Assembly (NCBI GenBank): GCA_049840935.1
Contig: JASGJA010000028.1
Span: forward strand, 29,497-93,496
Source: Mesorhizobium_G sp049840935
Lineage (GTDB): Bacteria; Pseudomonadota; Alphaproteobacteria; Rhizobiales; Rhizobiaceae
Direction: 5' to 3'
Length of the DNA stretch: 64,000 nucleotides
The notes below the pieces were generated by a model, which did not search any database, was not told the DNA's origin, and saw nothing but the letters and a program-made list of their open reading frames with translations. The position numbers and the translations under genes are program-made. This document shows, piece after piece, positions 1-8,563 of the stretch. Position 1 is the first letter of the stretch, and each line of letters begins with the position of its first letter.

Positions 1-158
1 ACGCCACCTTTGTGTTTGTACTGCCGGGGTCGCCCGGTGCTTGCAAAGATGCATGGGACGGCATTCTCAAAGCGCAATTGGATTATCGCCACATGCCCTG
101 CAATTTCGTGGAGATAATGCCGAGGCTCAACGAACATCTGCGCCGCGGGAAAAGCTGA
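1..158 (+). CDS. moaB: MoaB/MogA-family molybdenum cofactor protein, C-terminal end only
   Basis: The window opens inside a plus-strand frame (codons starting at base 3) that stops with TGA at 156-158. The 51 visible residues contain LPGSPGACKDAWD followed by LDYRHMPCNF, which matches the C-terminal end of MoaB proteins; the PGSxxAC loop belongs to the molybdopterin-binding site. MoaB adenylylates molybdopterin during molybdenum cofactor synthesis in the cytoplasm. The 5' part lies outside the window, so length and start cannot be judged. It converges on the glycosyltransferase, with only five bases between the two stop codons. MogA would be the alternative name; the LD-x-R-x-x-PCNF ending favours MoaB. 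Confidence 0.8.
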   Translation, partial: ATFVFVLPGSPGACKDAWDGILKAQLDYRHMPCNFVEIMPRLNEHLRRGKS

Positions 159-163
159 ACGCG

Positions 164-679
164 CTATTTGCGCGCCGCAGGCACGATTTCGCCGTCGAGT
201 CGCTTTGTGGCCAAGCCGCGCGCAATCGCTTCGCTGCCCTGACCGTTTCGCGACAGCGACGACGCTTGCCGCTTGGTTATCAGCAAGCCCTCGACCAGCG
301 CGCGGTTGCCAGCAAAAATGCGTTTCAGAAATGGGGTGCGTGCCTTGCGGGCGCGAGAGAAGCGCCCCGCCATCGTGACCCGCGAAACATGCCGCGCGAC
401 CGAATCCATCCAGCCATCGACAAGCGTAGCTCCCGGCTCAAGCAGAAGCAGCCAGTCTGATTTCGCACGGCGTACGCCCTCTGCGGCGCCTCCCGCAGCA
501 AGCCAGACGCAGCCGGCTTCATCCGCAACCCGGTGTGCACGATCCGTTGAGCCGAGGTCGCAAATAATCACCTCGCGGACCATGCCCTCGACCGCACCAT
601 TGACCAGCGAAGCCAGCGTGCGCGCCAGCTCTTCCTCGTCATTTCTGGTTTCGATCACAACGGAAAGCATATTCGGCAA
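164..679 (-). CDS. Small family-2-like glycosyltransferase
   Basis: This 171-residue protein begins like a GT-A glycosyltransferase: SVVIETRNDEEELARTLASL is the nucleotide-sugar binding beta-alpha unit, followed by EVIICDLGSTD in place of the usual VDxxSxD strand. The metal-binding DxD position reads LLLLEPGATLVDGW, so the classical acidic pair is missing, and the protein is much shorter than a full GT2 enzyme (about 240-300 residues). It may therefore have altered activity or none. No signal peptide or membrane segment is seen. It is transcribed toward moaB and away from the radical SAM gene. The family call rests on the N-terminal half; substrate is unknown. Confidence 0.7.
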   Translation of the reverse strand: MPNMLSVVIETRNDEEELARTLASLVNGAVEGMVREVIICDLGSTDRAHRVADEAGCVWLAAGGAAEGVRRAKSDWLLLLEPGATLVDGWMDSVARHVSRVTMAGRFSRARKARTPFLKRIFAGNRALVEGLLITKRQASSLSRNGQGSEAIARGLATKRLDGEIVPAARK

Positions 680-879
680 ATAACCGAAAGCGAGCCTATA
701 GGCCAGATAGCCATGCGTTTATATTGTTCTTGCTTTGTTCCAAAAATCGCCATAGGAATAGTTTCATCTTTCATCTGAGTCGCACAAGCCCCGTATTGGC
801 GGGGCGGCAAGCGGAGAAGACAGAAATGGAACAGATTTCCCGCGCGGATGTTGCAGCCTTTAGCCAAGGAGGCTCATCC

Positions 880-1980
880 ATGGCCAATGCCATTGTTGAA
901 GAAAGCGGTCTACGCATCAATCACGAGCGTCGTCGCGGGCGTGGCGCAGGGGTTAACCCAAGCGGGCGTTATGAGCCGACCAGCCGCGATGTGTTTGACG
1001 ATGGGTGGAACTCCATCGATGAGCTGCCGCCGTTCAAGACGGAAGTTCAGGTCGAGAGGCCGCGTCAGATCATTACGCGCAATGAGTCGCCGGATATTTC
1101 TTTCGACCGTTCGATCAATCCGTATCGCGGCTGTGAGCATGGCTGCATTTACTGCTTCGCGCGACCGACGCACGCCTATATGGGGCTTTCGCCGGGGCTG
1201 GATTTCGAGTCCAAGCTTTTCGCAAAGCCGGACGCCGCCAAGCTGCTCGACAAGGAATTGTCCAAGGCGGGTTACGAGCCGCGCACGATTGCAATCGGGA
1301 CCAATACTGACCCGTATCAGCCGATTGAGAAGCACTACCGCATCATGCGTGAAGTGCTGGAAGTGCTAGAGGCACGCAACCATCCCGTTGGGATTGTTAC
1401 GAAATCGGCGCTGGTGACGCGCGACATCGACATTCTGTCACGCATGGCGGAGCGTGGGCTGGCCAAGGTGGCGATGTCAATCACGACTCTGGACCGCAAG
1501 CTGGCACGCACCATGGAGCCGCGCGCGGCAACGCCGCCAAGGCGTCTCGAAACGCTGAAGCAGTTGAGCGAGGCGGGCATTCCGGTGTCGGTGATGGTCG
1601 CTCCGATCATTCCCGGCCTGAATGATAGCGAGATTGAGCGCATACTTGATTCCGCGCAGGCCGCAGGCGCGCGCGAGGCCGGTTACGTTATCCTGCGGCT
1701 GCCATTGGAGGTCGCGCCCATTTTCAAGGACTGGCTGCTGCGGCATTACCCGGACCGCTACCGTCATGTGCTTTCGCTGGTGCGTTCCATGCGAGACGGC
1801 AAGGATTATGACGCTGAGTGGGGCAAGCGAATGCGCGGTTCAGGTCCGTATGCGTGGCAGATTGGTCGCCGCTTCGAGATTGCATCGAAGAAGTTGGGCC
1901 TGAATCTGGAGCGCAAAAGGCTGCGAACGGATCTTTTCGTGCAAGCCCAAAAGGGCGGCGAGCAGCTCATTCTCATTTAA
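880..1980 (+). CDS. PA0069-family radical SAM protein (SplB-like)
   Basis: The protein carries the radical SAM cysteine motif in RGCEHGCIYCFARPTH (CxxxCxxC), which binds a 4Fe-4S cluster that cleaves S-adenosylmethionine. The rest matches the PA0069 family, distantly related to spore photoproduct lyase (SplB), with GTNTDPYQPIEK and a C-terminal basic region. The frame is open further upstream, but the ATG at 880 is preceded by AAGGAGG with seven bases of spacing, the strongest ribosome binding site around, giving 366 residues. An ATG at 826 with a GGAG is the alternative. The biochemical substrate of this family is not established; DNA repair is only inferred from SplB. Confidence 0.9.
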   Translation: MANAIVEESGLRINHERRRGRGAGVNPSGRYEPTSRDVFDDGWNSIDELPPFKTEVQVERPRQIITRNESPDISFDRSINPYRGCEHGCIYCFARPTHAYMGLSPGLDFESKLFAKPDAAKLLDKELSKAGYEPRTIAIGTNTDPYQPIEKHYRIMREVLEVLEARNHPVGIVTKSALVTRDIDILSRMAERGLAKVAMSITTLDRKLARTMEPRAATPPRRLETLKQLSEAGIPVSVMVAPIIPGLNDSEIERILDSAQAAGAREAGYVILRLPLEVAPIFKDWLLRHYPDRYRHVLSLVRSMRDGKDYDAEWGKRMRGSGPYAWQIGRRFEIASKKLGLNLERKRLRTDLFVQAQKGGEQLILI

Positions 1981-2067
1981 AAGCAATTCAGCGCGCTCCT
2001 TCCCCGAGCGGCTGTTGCCTTCCCGCCGCTCCCCTCAGCGGGAAGGTCTTGCGGAGAATCAGTACGG

Positions 2068-2760
2068 GTGCGAGTCTCGCCAATTATGGCTCGACCGCGT
2101 ACCGATTCTCCGCCCTTGTTTGAGATTCTTGAAAAGCCCGACTTCGCTATTGAGGCGAAGGCGCGGGCAAGCGGCATTTGGCCGGTGTGTGGTCTGGACG
2201 AAGCTGGGCGCGGGCCGCTCGCGGGGCCGGTGGTCGCGGCTGCGGTCATTCTTGACCCCGATAATATTCCCGATGGATTGGACGATTCCAAGCGCTTGAG
2301 CCGTGATGCGCGGGAAGTGCTGTTCGCGCAGATTGTCGCTACTGCTCCGGGAATTGCTTTTGCTTCGGTCGCTGCGGAAGGCATCGACCAGATTAATATT
2401 TTGCGGGCCAGCCTCGAAGCCATGCGCCGCGCGCTCTGCGCGCTGCCCCTGCGCCCACTTCTCGCGTTGGCCGATGGACGCGATATTCCGCCGGGGCTGC
2501 CCTGCGAGGGGCGCGCTTTGATAAAGGGCGACCAGCGTTCGCAATCAATCGCCGCTGCATCGATCATTGCGAAGGTCATGCGTGACCGCATGATGTCGTG
2601 TTGCGCGGATCGTAACGAGCGCTACGGCTTTCATGTGCACGCTGGTTACGCGACCGAGCGTCACCGCGCCGCAATCGAAATTCACGGCCCCGCCCCGCGC
2701 CTCCACCGCATGAGCTTTTCGCCATTCCGGCTGGAGGCGGAGATCGTAACGCTGGTTTAG
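2068..2760 (+). CDS. rnhB: Ribonuclease HII
   Basis: RNase HII removes RNA from RNA-DNA hybrids and single ribonucleotides from DNA. The protein shows the type 2 signature CGLDEAGRGPLAGPVVAA (catalytic Asp-Glu), DDSKRLS, the Asp in LALADGRDIP and the late block SQSIAAASIIAKVMRDR. Up to 230 residues are encoded from a GTG at 2068 that has GGAG about 11 bases upstream; an ATG at 2086 (MARPRTDSPP) gives 224 residues and is equally plausible. It follows the radical SAM gene on the same strand after about 90 bases, so the two may be cotranscribed. The type 1 enzyme RnhA is encoded at 42.6 kb in the same window. Confidence 0.96.
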   Translation: MRVSPIMARPRTDSPPLFEILEKPDFAIEAKARASGIWPVCGLDEAGRGPLAGPVVAAAVILDPDNIPDGLDDSKRLSRDAREVLFAQIVATAPGIAFASVAAEGIDQINILRASLEAMRRALCALPLRPLLALADGRDIPPGLPCEGRALIKGDQRSQSIAAASIIAKVMRDRMMSCCADRNERYGFHVHAGYATERHRAAIEIHGPAPRLHRMSFSPFRLEAEIVTLV

Positions 2761-2830
2761 CACCGCGTTTCTTGTAGGATTTCAATTCCGGCTAGGCTGC
2801 TGCCACTTTTGGAGTTAGTTTCCTAGCTTG

Positions 2831-3646
2831 ATGGCGAGCGTTGAGAACCCGACACTTTCCCCCGTGCTGCGGATATTTTCTGCAGGCGTCATCATCGTAC
2901 TTCTCGTAGGCGCTGGATTGTTCTTCACTCCCTCGCTGGTGCGTCCGCGCTGGCCTTGGGACGTCGCCCCCTTCAACGCGCGCTTCCTCGGTAGCTTCTA
3001 CACGGCAGAAATTGCCGTAATGTCGTTTCTGCTGGTGTGGAATCGCTGGTCGCCGGGGCGGTTGATTCTCGTCATGGCATTTGCATTCACATTCGTCGTA
3101 ACCACAACGTCTCTGGTCAATCACGGCATGTTCAATTTTGCGCGTAAAGCCCCGTGGGTCTGGTACGCGGTCTACATAATATCCGTATTGGTGTCGGCCT
3201 ACGTGCTCTTCGCCAGTCGCAACAAGCCCGTCGTCCGCGGCCCCAATCTCCCGCCACCGTTGCAAACTTGGCTCGGTCTGGAATGGATGCTGCTCGCACT
3301 TTATGGCGCGGCGCTTCTTGCCTTGCCGCTGCAAAGCACCGCCTTCTGGCCGTGGCATATCGATATTTTCCACGCGCAAACCTACAGCGCAATTTTCCTC
3401 AGTGGAGCGGCGGGTGTTTTGCTTCTCTCGCAAAAGGGCACCCGCGAAGATTTCCTCGTCGTTGGCACCGCCGAGATCATGGTAGGTACGCTCGCAATAT
3501 TGGGCCTCGTCCTCACAGACCTCGCCGTGCATCGCGTGACGTGGACTGCCCCCGGCACAATCGCCTGGATTGCGCTCTTCGCGCTAATGGCTGTCAGCGG
3601 CATTCAGAAGCTTCTTCATGCGCGACGGATCGCCACCATCGCTTGA
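2831..3646 (+). CDS. Polytopic membrane protein of unknown function
   Basis: I do not recognise this family. The 271-residue product has about seven to eight hydrophobic stretches, near residues 15-37, 55-73, 78-97, 110-130, 148-165, 182-200, 210-232 and 238-255, so it is an inner-membrane protein. There is no signal peptide and few charged residues apart from a basic C-terminus (HARRIATIA). The ATG at 2831 directly follows an in-frame TTG at 2828; no strong ribosome binding site is visible for either. It lies between rnhB and glyQ on the same strand with gaps of about 70 bases on both sides, which says nothing clear about its role. Confidence 0.75.
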   Translation: MASVENPTLSPVLRIFSAGVIIVLLVGAGLFFTPSLVRPRWPWDVAPFNARFLGSFYTAEIAVMSFLLVWNRWSPGRLILVMAFAFTFVVTTTSLVNHGMFNFARKAPWVWYAVYIISVLVSAYVLFASRNKPVVRGPNLPPPLQTWLGLEWMLLALYGAALLALPLQSTAFWPWHIDIFHAQTYSAIFLSGAAGVLLLSQKGTREDFLVVGTAEIMVGTLAILGLVLTDLAVHRVTWTAPGTIAWIALFALMAVSGIQKLLHARRIATIA

Positions 3647-3717
3647 CGCATGGGGGCGCTCTCACTAGGACAAGCGCCACGATTGCGACCTAGCGCGAGG
3701 CTTCCGTGTCCGACGCC

Positions 3718-4641
3718 ATGAATCCGGCCCGATCTTTTCAGGGCCTTATCCTGACTCTGCACGCTTATTGGGCGGCGCGCGGCTGTGCGATTCTGCAACC
3801 TTACGACATGGAAGTGGGCGCGGGCACGTTCCACCCGGCCACCACGTTGCGCGCTCTTGGCCCAAAGCCGTGGAACGCGGCTTATGTGCAGCCATCCCGT
3901 CGCCCCAAGGATGGGCGCTATGGCGAAAATCCGAACCGGCTCCAGCATTATTATCAGTATCAGGTGATCCTGAAGCCGAACCCGCCGAACCTGCAGGAGC
4001 TTTATCTCGGCTCGCTGGAAGCAATCGGCATCGATCCGCTTTTGCACGACATTCGTTTCGTCGAGGACGATTGGGAAAGCCCTACACTCGGCGCGTGGGG
4101 CCTCGGCTGGGAGTGCTGGTGCGATGGCATGGAAGTGTCGCAATTCACCTATTTCCAGCAGGTCTGCGGCATTGAATGCGCGCCGGTTTCCGGCGAACTG
4201 ACCTATGGCCTCGAACGTCTCGCAATGTATGTGCAGGGTGTCGACAACGTCTACGACCTGAATTTCAACGGCGTCGAAGGTGAGGGCAAGGTCACTTACG
4301 GCGACGTGTTCCTGCAAGCCGAACAGGAGTATTCGCGGCATAATTTCGAGTTCGCCAATACACAGACGCTGCTGCGCCATTTTGTCGACGCGGAGGCGGA
4401 ATGCCGCGCTCTGCTGGCTGCAGGCGCGCCGCTGGCAGATGGTGAACGTCACCGCATGGTGTTCCCGGCCTATGACCAGTGCATCAAGGCCAGCCACATC
4501 TTCAATCTGCTGGATGCGCGCGGCGTTATCTCCGTCACCGAGCGCCAGAGCTATATTCTGAAGGTGCGCGAGCTGGCGAAAGCCTGCGGCGAAGCCTTCC
4601 TGCAAACAGATGCGGGTGGCGCGCTGCTTCGCGCCGCCTGA
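3718..4641 (+). CDS. glyQ: Glycyl-tRNA synthetase alpha subunit
   Basis: GlyQ is the catalytic subunit of the bacterial alpha2-beta2 glycyl-tRNA synthetase, which charges tRNA-Gly with glycine. The highly conserved stretch with LQPYDMEVGAGTFHPATTLR and later AAYVQPSRRPKDGRYGENPN is complete, as are WECWCDGMEVSQFTYFQQ and ELTYGLERLAMY. The GTG at 3706 would add four residues; the ATG at 3718 (MNPARSFQGLILTL) matches where other members begin and gives 307 residues. It is followed 27 bases later by glyS, the beta subunit, forming the usual glyQS operon. Essential gene; no oddities in this subunit. Confidence 0.98.
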   Translation: MNPARSFQGLILTLHAYWAARGCAILQPYDMEVGAGTFHPATTLRALGPKPWNAAYVQPSRRPKDGRYGENPNRLQHYYQYQVILKPNPPNLQELYLGSLEAIGIDPLLHDIRFVEDDWESPTLGAWGLGWECWCDGMEVSQFTYFQQVCGIECAPVSGELTYGLERLAMYVQGVDNVYDLNFNGVEGEGKVTYGDVFLQAEQEYSRHNFEFANTQTLLRHFVDAEAECRALLAAGAPLADGERHRMVFPAYDQCIKASHIFNLLDARGVISVTERQSYILKVRELAKACGEAFLQTDAGGALLRAA

Positions 4642-4668
4642 TCCGCACAAAGACATCAAGAGCCAGCC

Positions 4669-6993
4669 ATGCCTGATCTTCTTCTTGAACTCCGCTCCGA
4701 GGAAATTCCCGCCCGCATGCAGCGCAAGGCGGCGGGCGATCTGCGGAAGATGGTCACGGATGGCCTTGTCGATGCTGGTCTGACCTATGAAGCTGCGCGC
4801 GAATATTGGACCCCGCGCCGCCTGACACTGGACCTGCGTGGTCTCACGGCGCGCTCGCGCGATGTGCATGAGGAAATCAAAGGTCCCTCAACCACCGCAC
4901 CAGACCAAGCCGTGCAGGGCTTTCTGCGCAAAGCGGGCCTCACCGACATTTCGCAGGCGCATGTTCACAACGACCCGAAGAAGGGTGATTTTTACGTCGC
5001 GCACCTCTCCAAGCCCGGTCGTTCGGCGGAAGAAATCATTGCCGAGCTGATCCCCGCCATCATCCGCAGCTTCCCGTGGCCGAAGTCGATGCGGTGGGGC
5101 AAGGCGTCGGCCAAGCCCGGCGCGTTGCGCTGGGTGCGCCCACTGCAATCCATCGTCTGCACTTTCGGCCCCGAAACCGAAGAGCCGGTCGTGGTGGATT
5201 TCGAGGTCGATGGCATCCGCTCCGGCAACATCACCTATGGGCACCGTTTTCACGCGCCGGAAGGCTTCGTCGTGCGCCGCTTCGATGACTATGTGTCAAA
5301 GCTTGAAGCCGCGAAGGTCATTCTCGACGCTGAGCGCCGCAAGGAAATCATCCGCACAGACGCCGCCAATCTCGCCTTCGCCAACGGGCTTGAGATGGTC
5401 GAGGACGACGCCCTTCTGGAAGAGGTATCCGGCCTTGTCGAATGGCCGGTCGTGCTGCTCGGAACCTTCGAAAAGGAATTTCTCACCATCCCCGCTGAGG
5501 TCATCCGCCTCACCATCCGCGCGAACCAGAAATGCTTTGTCACGCGTCCGGGGGACGCGGCTGGCGATGAGGCGAAGCTGTCGAACCATTTCCTTCTGAC
5601 CTCGAACATCGAGGCGAAGGATGGCGGCGTTGAAATCGCGCATGGCAACGGCAAGGTCGTGCGCGCGCGCCTCTCGGATGCGCTCTATTTCTGGCAAACG
5701 GACCAGCACGATCTGCCCGACCTAGAAACGCTGAAAGAGTCCGCTGCGAAGTTCGATCTGGACCTTTCCAAGCCGCTCGATCAGCGTATGGCGCGGTTGG
5801 ACAAACTCGGCGTTATCTTTCACGCAAAACTAGGTACACAAGGTCAGCGCGTGGCACGTATTGCAAAGCTTGCGGAAGAACTGGCGCTGTTCGTTGCAGC
5901 CGATCCGAAGCAGGCGCGCCGCGCTGCGGTGTTGGCGAAAGCCGATCTGCAAACCGAGGTCGTTGGCGAGTTTCCCGAACTGCAAGGCGCTATGGGTCGC
6001 AAATATGCGTTGCTGCAGGGTGAAAATGAATTGGTCGCAGCAGCACTGGAAAATCACTATAAGCCGCAAGGCCCGTCCGATCGAATTCCGTCTGAGCCGG
6101 AGGCAATCGCCGTTGCGCTTGCCGACAAGTTGGATACGTTGGCAGGGTTCTGGGTTATTGACGAAAAGCCAACAGGCAGTAAGGACCCTTATGCTTTGCG
6201 TAGAGCGGCATTGGGTGTAGTTAGAATTATAATTGAGCACGGAATTGATCTGCGAAACAAATCAATAAAAGAGTGCCCATCGTTACTTTACTTTTTAATG
6301 GAAATCGTTGGGTTTCCTCTTTATTTTAGGCATCTGCGTGAAAATGCTGATCTGTTGGAAACGGCTTCCAGACTGGAGAATGCCGGGCTAGTACCAACTG
6401 GGCTTGTTGCAAGTATCTATCACAAGATTGATGCTGCTTATCATCGGGATTTTCCACTAGCGTGGGCACTCTCTTTGAACCTCCTCTCTTTCTTCCACGA
6501 CCGTCTAAAAGTCTATCTCCGCGATCAGGGTGCGCGGCATGACCTCATCGACGCGGTGATTACCCCCCAGTCTGACGATCTGCTGGCCATCGTCCGCCGC
6601 GTTGAAGCGCTGGGCGCGTTCCTCGACAACGAAGACGGCAAGAACCTGCTGGCAGGAACGAAGCGCGCGGCTAACATTCTTGCGGCGGAAGAGAAGAAAG
6701 GCACGCGCATTGCGGATGCGGTCGATGCCTCGCTTCTCAAGGAAGATGCCGAGAAAAAGCTGGCTGCGGCGGTGAATCAGGCTGAGAAGGATGCGGGCCA
6801 AGCGATTCAGAATGAAGACTTTTCCGGCGCCATGCGCGCGCTTAGCGTGTTGCGTGAACCAGTTGATTCATTCTTTGAAGCTGTGCTCGTAAACGATCCT
6901 GACGAGAACGTCCGCGCGAACCGTCTGGCGCTGCTGTCGCGCATCCGCGCTGCAACGGGCCAAGTGGCTGATTTCTCGAAAATCGCCGGTTAG
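4669..6993 (+). CDS. glyS: Glycyl-tRNA synthetase beta subunit
   Basis: This 774-residue protein is the tRNA-binding beta subunit. It begins MPDLLLELRSEEIPARMQ and has the family blocks NITYGHRFHAP, ANQKCFVTR, AKLGTQGQRVARI, GEFPELQGAMGRKYALLQGE, HYKPQGPSD and KPTGSKDPYALRRAALG, then the C-terminal DRLKVYLRDQGARHDLIDAV anticodon-binding-like domain. Length fits the family. One odd feature: bases about 6190-6470 are clearly AT-richer than the surroundings, with codons such as TTA, ATA and AAT that the neighbours avoid, and they encode a segment (around residues 510-600) that I cannot align to family motifs. The frame stays open throughout. The stop overlaps the convergent next gene by four bases. 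Confidence 0.97.
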   Translation: MPDLLLELRSEEIPARMQRKAAGDLRKMVTDGLVDAGLTYEAAREYWTPRRLTLDLRGLTARSRDVHEEIKGPSTTAPDQAVQGFLRKAGLTDISQAHVHNDPKKGDFYVAHLSKPGRSAEEIIAELIPAIIRSFPWPKSMRWGKASAKPGALRWVRPLQSIVCTFGPETEEPVVVDFEVDGIRSGNITYGHRFHAPEGFVVRRFDDYVSKLEAAKVILDAERRKEIIRTDAANLAFANGLEMVEDDALLEEVSGLVEWPVVLLGTFEKEFLTIPAEVIRLTIRANQKCFVTRPGDAAGDEAKLSNHFLLTSNIEAKDGGVEIAHGNGKVVRARLSDALYFWQTDQHDLPDLETLKESAAKFDLDLSKPLDQRMARLDKLGVIFHAKLGTQGQRVARIAKLAEELALFVAADPKQARRAAVLAKADLQTEVVGEFPELQGAMGRKYALLQGENELVAAALENHYKPQGPSDRIPSEPEAIAVALADKLDTLAGFWVIDEKPTGSKDPYALRRAALGVVRIIIEHGIDLRNKSIKECPSLLYFLMEIVGFPLYFRHLRENADLLETASRLENAGLVPTGLVASIYHKIDAAYHRDFPLAWALSLNLLSFFHDRLKVYLRDQGARHDLIDAVITPQSDDLLAIVRRVEALGAFLDNEDGKNLLAGTKRAANILAAEEKKGTRIADAVDASLLKEDAEKKLAAAVNQAEKDAGQAIQNEDFSGAMRALSVLREPVDSFFEAVLVNDPDENVRANRLALLSRIRAATGQVADFSKIAG

Positions 6994-7475
6994 CTTCCTG
7001 ATGGTTCGCTAGCCGTCGGCTGGTCGGCTGCCGGTTCCTGCGTCTCTGCCTGTTTTGGCAGAGGCTCACCAAACTCAATTGCCTCGCGAACTGCGCGGCG
7101 GTCATCGCGTTCTTTTTTGCGCTGTTCAGGGCGGCTCAGCGGCTTCGGCTGTTCTTCCTCAACAGCAACCGGTGCTGGCAGCGCATCACCGAAAACGCCG
7201 CCACGCAGCACGGCAGGTGCGAGACCGGAATTGATCGCGGCCACTCGCTCATTGCTCACCGTTGGCGGCTCGCTGATGGCGATGATTGATCTGCTCACCT
7301 GTGCCATGCCATCGGCTGAAAGCACATCGACAGAGGCCGAACTTTGCGCCTGCGGAATGACCATCACCGAACGCGAGGTTTGTGCGCCATCGCCTTCGAT
7401 CTGCAAAAATGATGACGCTGCTGCCTCACCGGCAAACAGACTCCCGGCGACAATTATCGCAACTTGAATACGCAT
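6990..7475 (-). CDS. Small exported protein of unknown function
   Basis: The product has 161 residues from the ATG at 7475, which has GGAG seven bases upstream; the frame is open further upstream but without a good start. MRIQVAIIVAGSLFAGEAAA is a clear signal peptide, so the protein is likely periplasmic. The mature part is rich in Ser, Ala and Gln, and the C-terminal third is highly charged and proline-rich (PEQRKKERDDRRAVREAI), probably disordered. I do not recognise a family. It converges with glyS, overlapping its stop by four bases, and diverges from the Sua5/TsaC gene with about 120 bases between starts. Confidence 0.65.
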   Translation of the reverse strand: MRIQVAIIVAGSLFAGEAAASSFLQIEGDGAQTSRSVMVIPQAQSSASVDVLSADGMAQVSRSIIAISEPPTVSNERVAAINSGLAPAVLRGGVFGDALPAPVAVEEEQPKPLSRPEQRKKERDDRRAVREAIEFGEPLPKQAETQEPAADQPTASEPSGS

Positions 7476-7594
7476 GGTTCCGCTCCGCTCACCGGGCTCT
7501 CTTAACCAATGGCTCTTTCGGGCCGATTGAAGAAATAGACAGCAATTGAGCGATTGACTTGCAGCCGGTCGCGCGCGGCGATAGCAAGCGGAGC

Positions 7595-8560
7595 ATGGAA
7601 ACGCGCATTGCAAAAGCACATTCGGCAACAGATGAGGCGCTGGCCGTGCTGTCGCGCGGAGGCTTGGTCGCGCTGCCCACCGAAACGGTTTACGGGCTGG
7701 CGGCAGACGCCAGCAATGGCGCGGCGGTGGCGCGCATATTCGAGGCCAAGGGCAGGCCGCGTTTCAATCCGCTGATCGCCCATGTGGCGGACATGGATAT
7801 GGCGCGCCGCATCGCTGCCTTTGATCTGTTGTCGGAAAAGCTCGCCGCAGCGTTTTGGCCTGGCCCGCTCACCCTCGTTCTGCCTGCGCTTCCCGGCGCG
7901 CCGGTGCATGATCTGGTCACGGCGGGCCTAGACACAATCGCGCTCCGAATGCCGAAAGGCTTTGCTTCTGGCCTTATCGCGCGGTTGGGCCGCCCCATCG
8001 CGGCCCCCAGCGCCAACAGTTCAGGCCGCATCAGCGCCACCACCGCGCAGGCCGTCGCGGATGATCTTGGTGGCAAGGTCGAATTGATCGTCGATGGCGG
8101 GCAGACGCCGGTTGGCGTGGAGTCGACAATTGTCAAAGTCGATAGCGGGCGCGTCTATTTGCTGCGTCCGGGCGGCGCATCTGCCGATCAGATTGAGCGC
8201 ATCGCCGGTGTCCCGCTAACGCGCGACAATTCCGGCAAGGTCGAAGCGCCCGGCATGCTGCTGTCGCACTACGCGCCGAACGCGCACATGCGCCTCAATA
8301 TTGGCGAAACCAGACCCGGCGAAGCGCTGCTCGCTTTCGGCCCCGCCCGCGTCGAAAATGCCGGCACCGCATCCGCAACGCTCAATCTCTCGCCCTCTGG
8401 CGATCTGCGTGAGGCTGCGGCCAATCTCTTTGAATATATGCGGCAACTGGACGCCCTCGGCGCGCCGGTAATCGCCGTTGAACCGATACCAGTTGAAGGT
8501 CTCGGCGAGGCCATCAACGACCGCCTGAAGCGTGCCGCCGCGCCCCGTCACGGAGTTTGA
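7595..8560 (+). CDS. L-threonylcarbamoyladenylate synthase (Sua5 type)
   Basis: The enzyme makes threonylcarbamoyl-AMP from threonine, bicarbonate and ATP, the first step in t6A modification of ANN-decoding tRNAs. The YrdC/Sua5 domain fills the first 200 residues: LPTETVYGLAADA, the RPRFNPLIAHV block, FWPGPLTLVLP, and PSANSSGRISATTA. The C-terminal part (about residues 230-320) is the extra Sua5 domain, with APGMLLSHYAPNA as linker, so this is the long Sua5 type, not short TsaC. The ATG at 7595 gives 321 residues; the frame continues upstream only with a TTG. The FAD oxidoreductase begins three bases after the stop, so the two genes are probably cotranscribed. Confidence 0.93.
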   Translation: METRIAKAHSATDEALAVLSRGGLVALPTETVYGLAADASNGAAVARIFEAKGRPRFNPLIAHVADMDMARRIAAFDLLSEKLAAAFWPGPLTLVLPALPGAPVHDLVTAGLDTIALRMPKGFASGLIARLGRPIAAPSANSSGRISATTAQAVADDLGGKVELIVDGGQTPVGVESTIVKVDSGRVYLLRPGGASADQIERIAGVPLTRDNSGKVEAPGMLLSHYAPNAHMRLNIGETRPGEALLAFGPARVENAGTASATLNLSPSGDLREAAANLFEYMRQLDALGAPVIAVEPIPVEGLGEAINDRLKRAAAPRHGV

Positions 8561-8563
8561 TGC

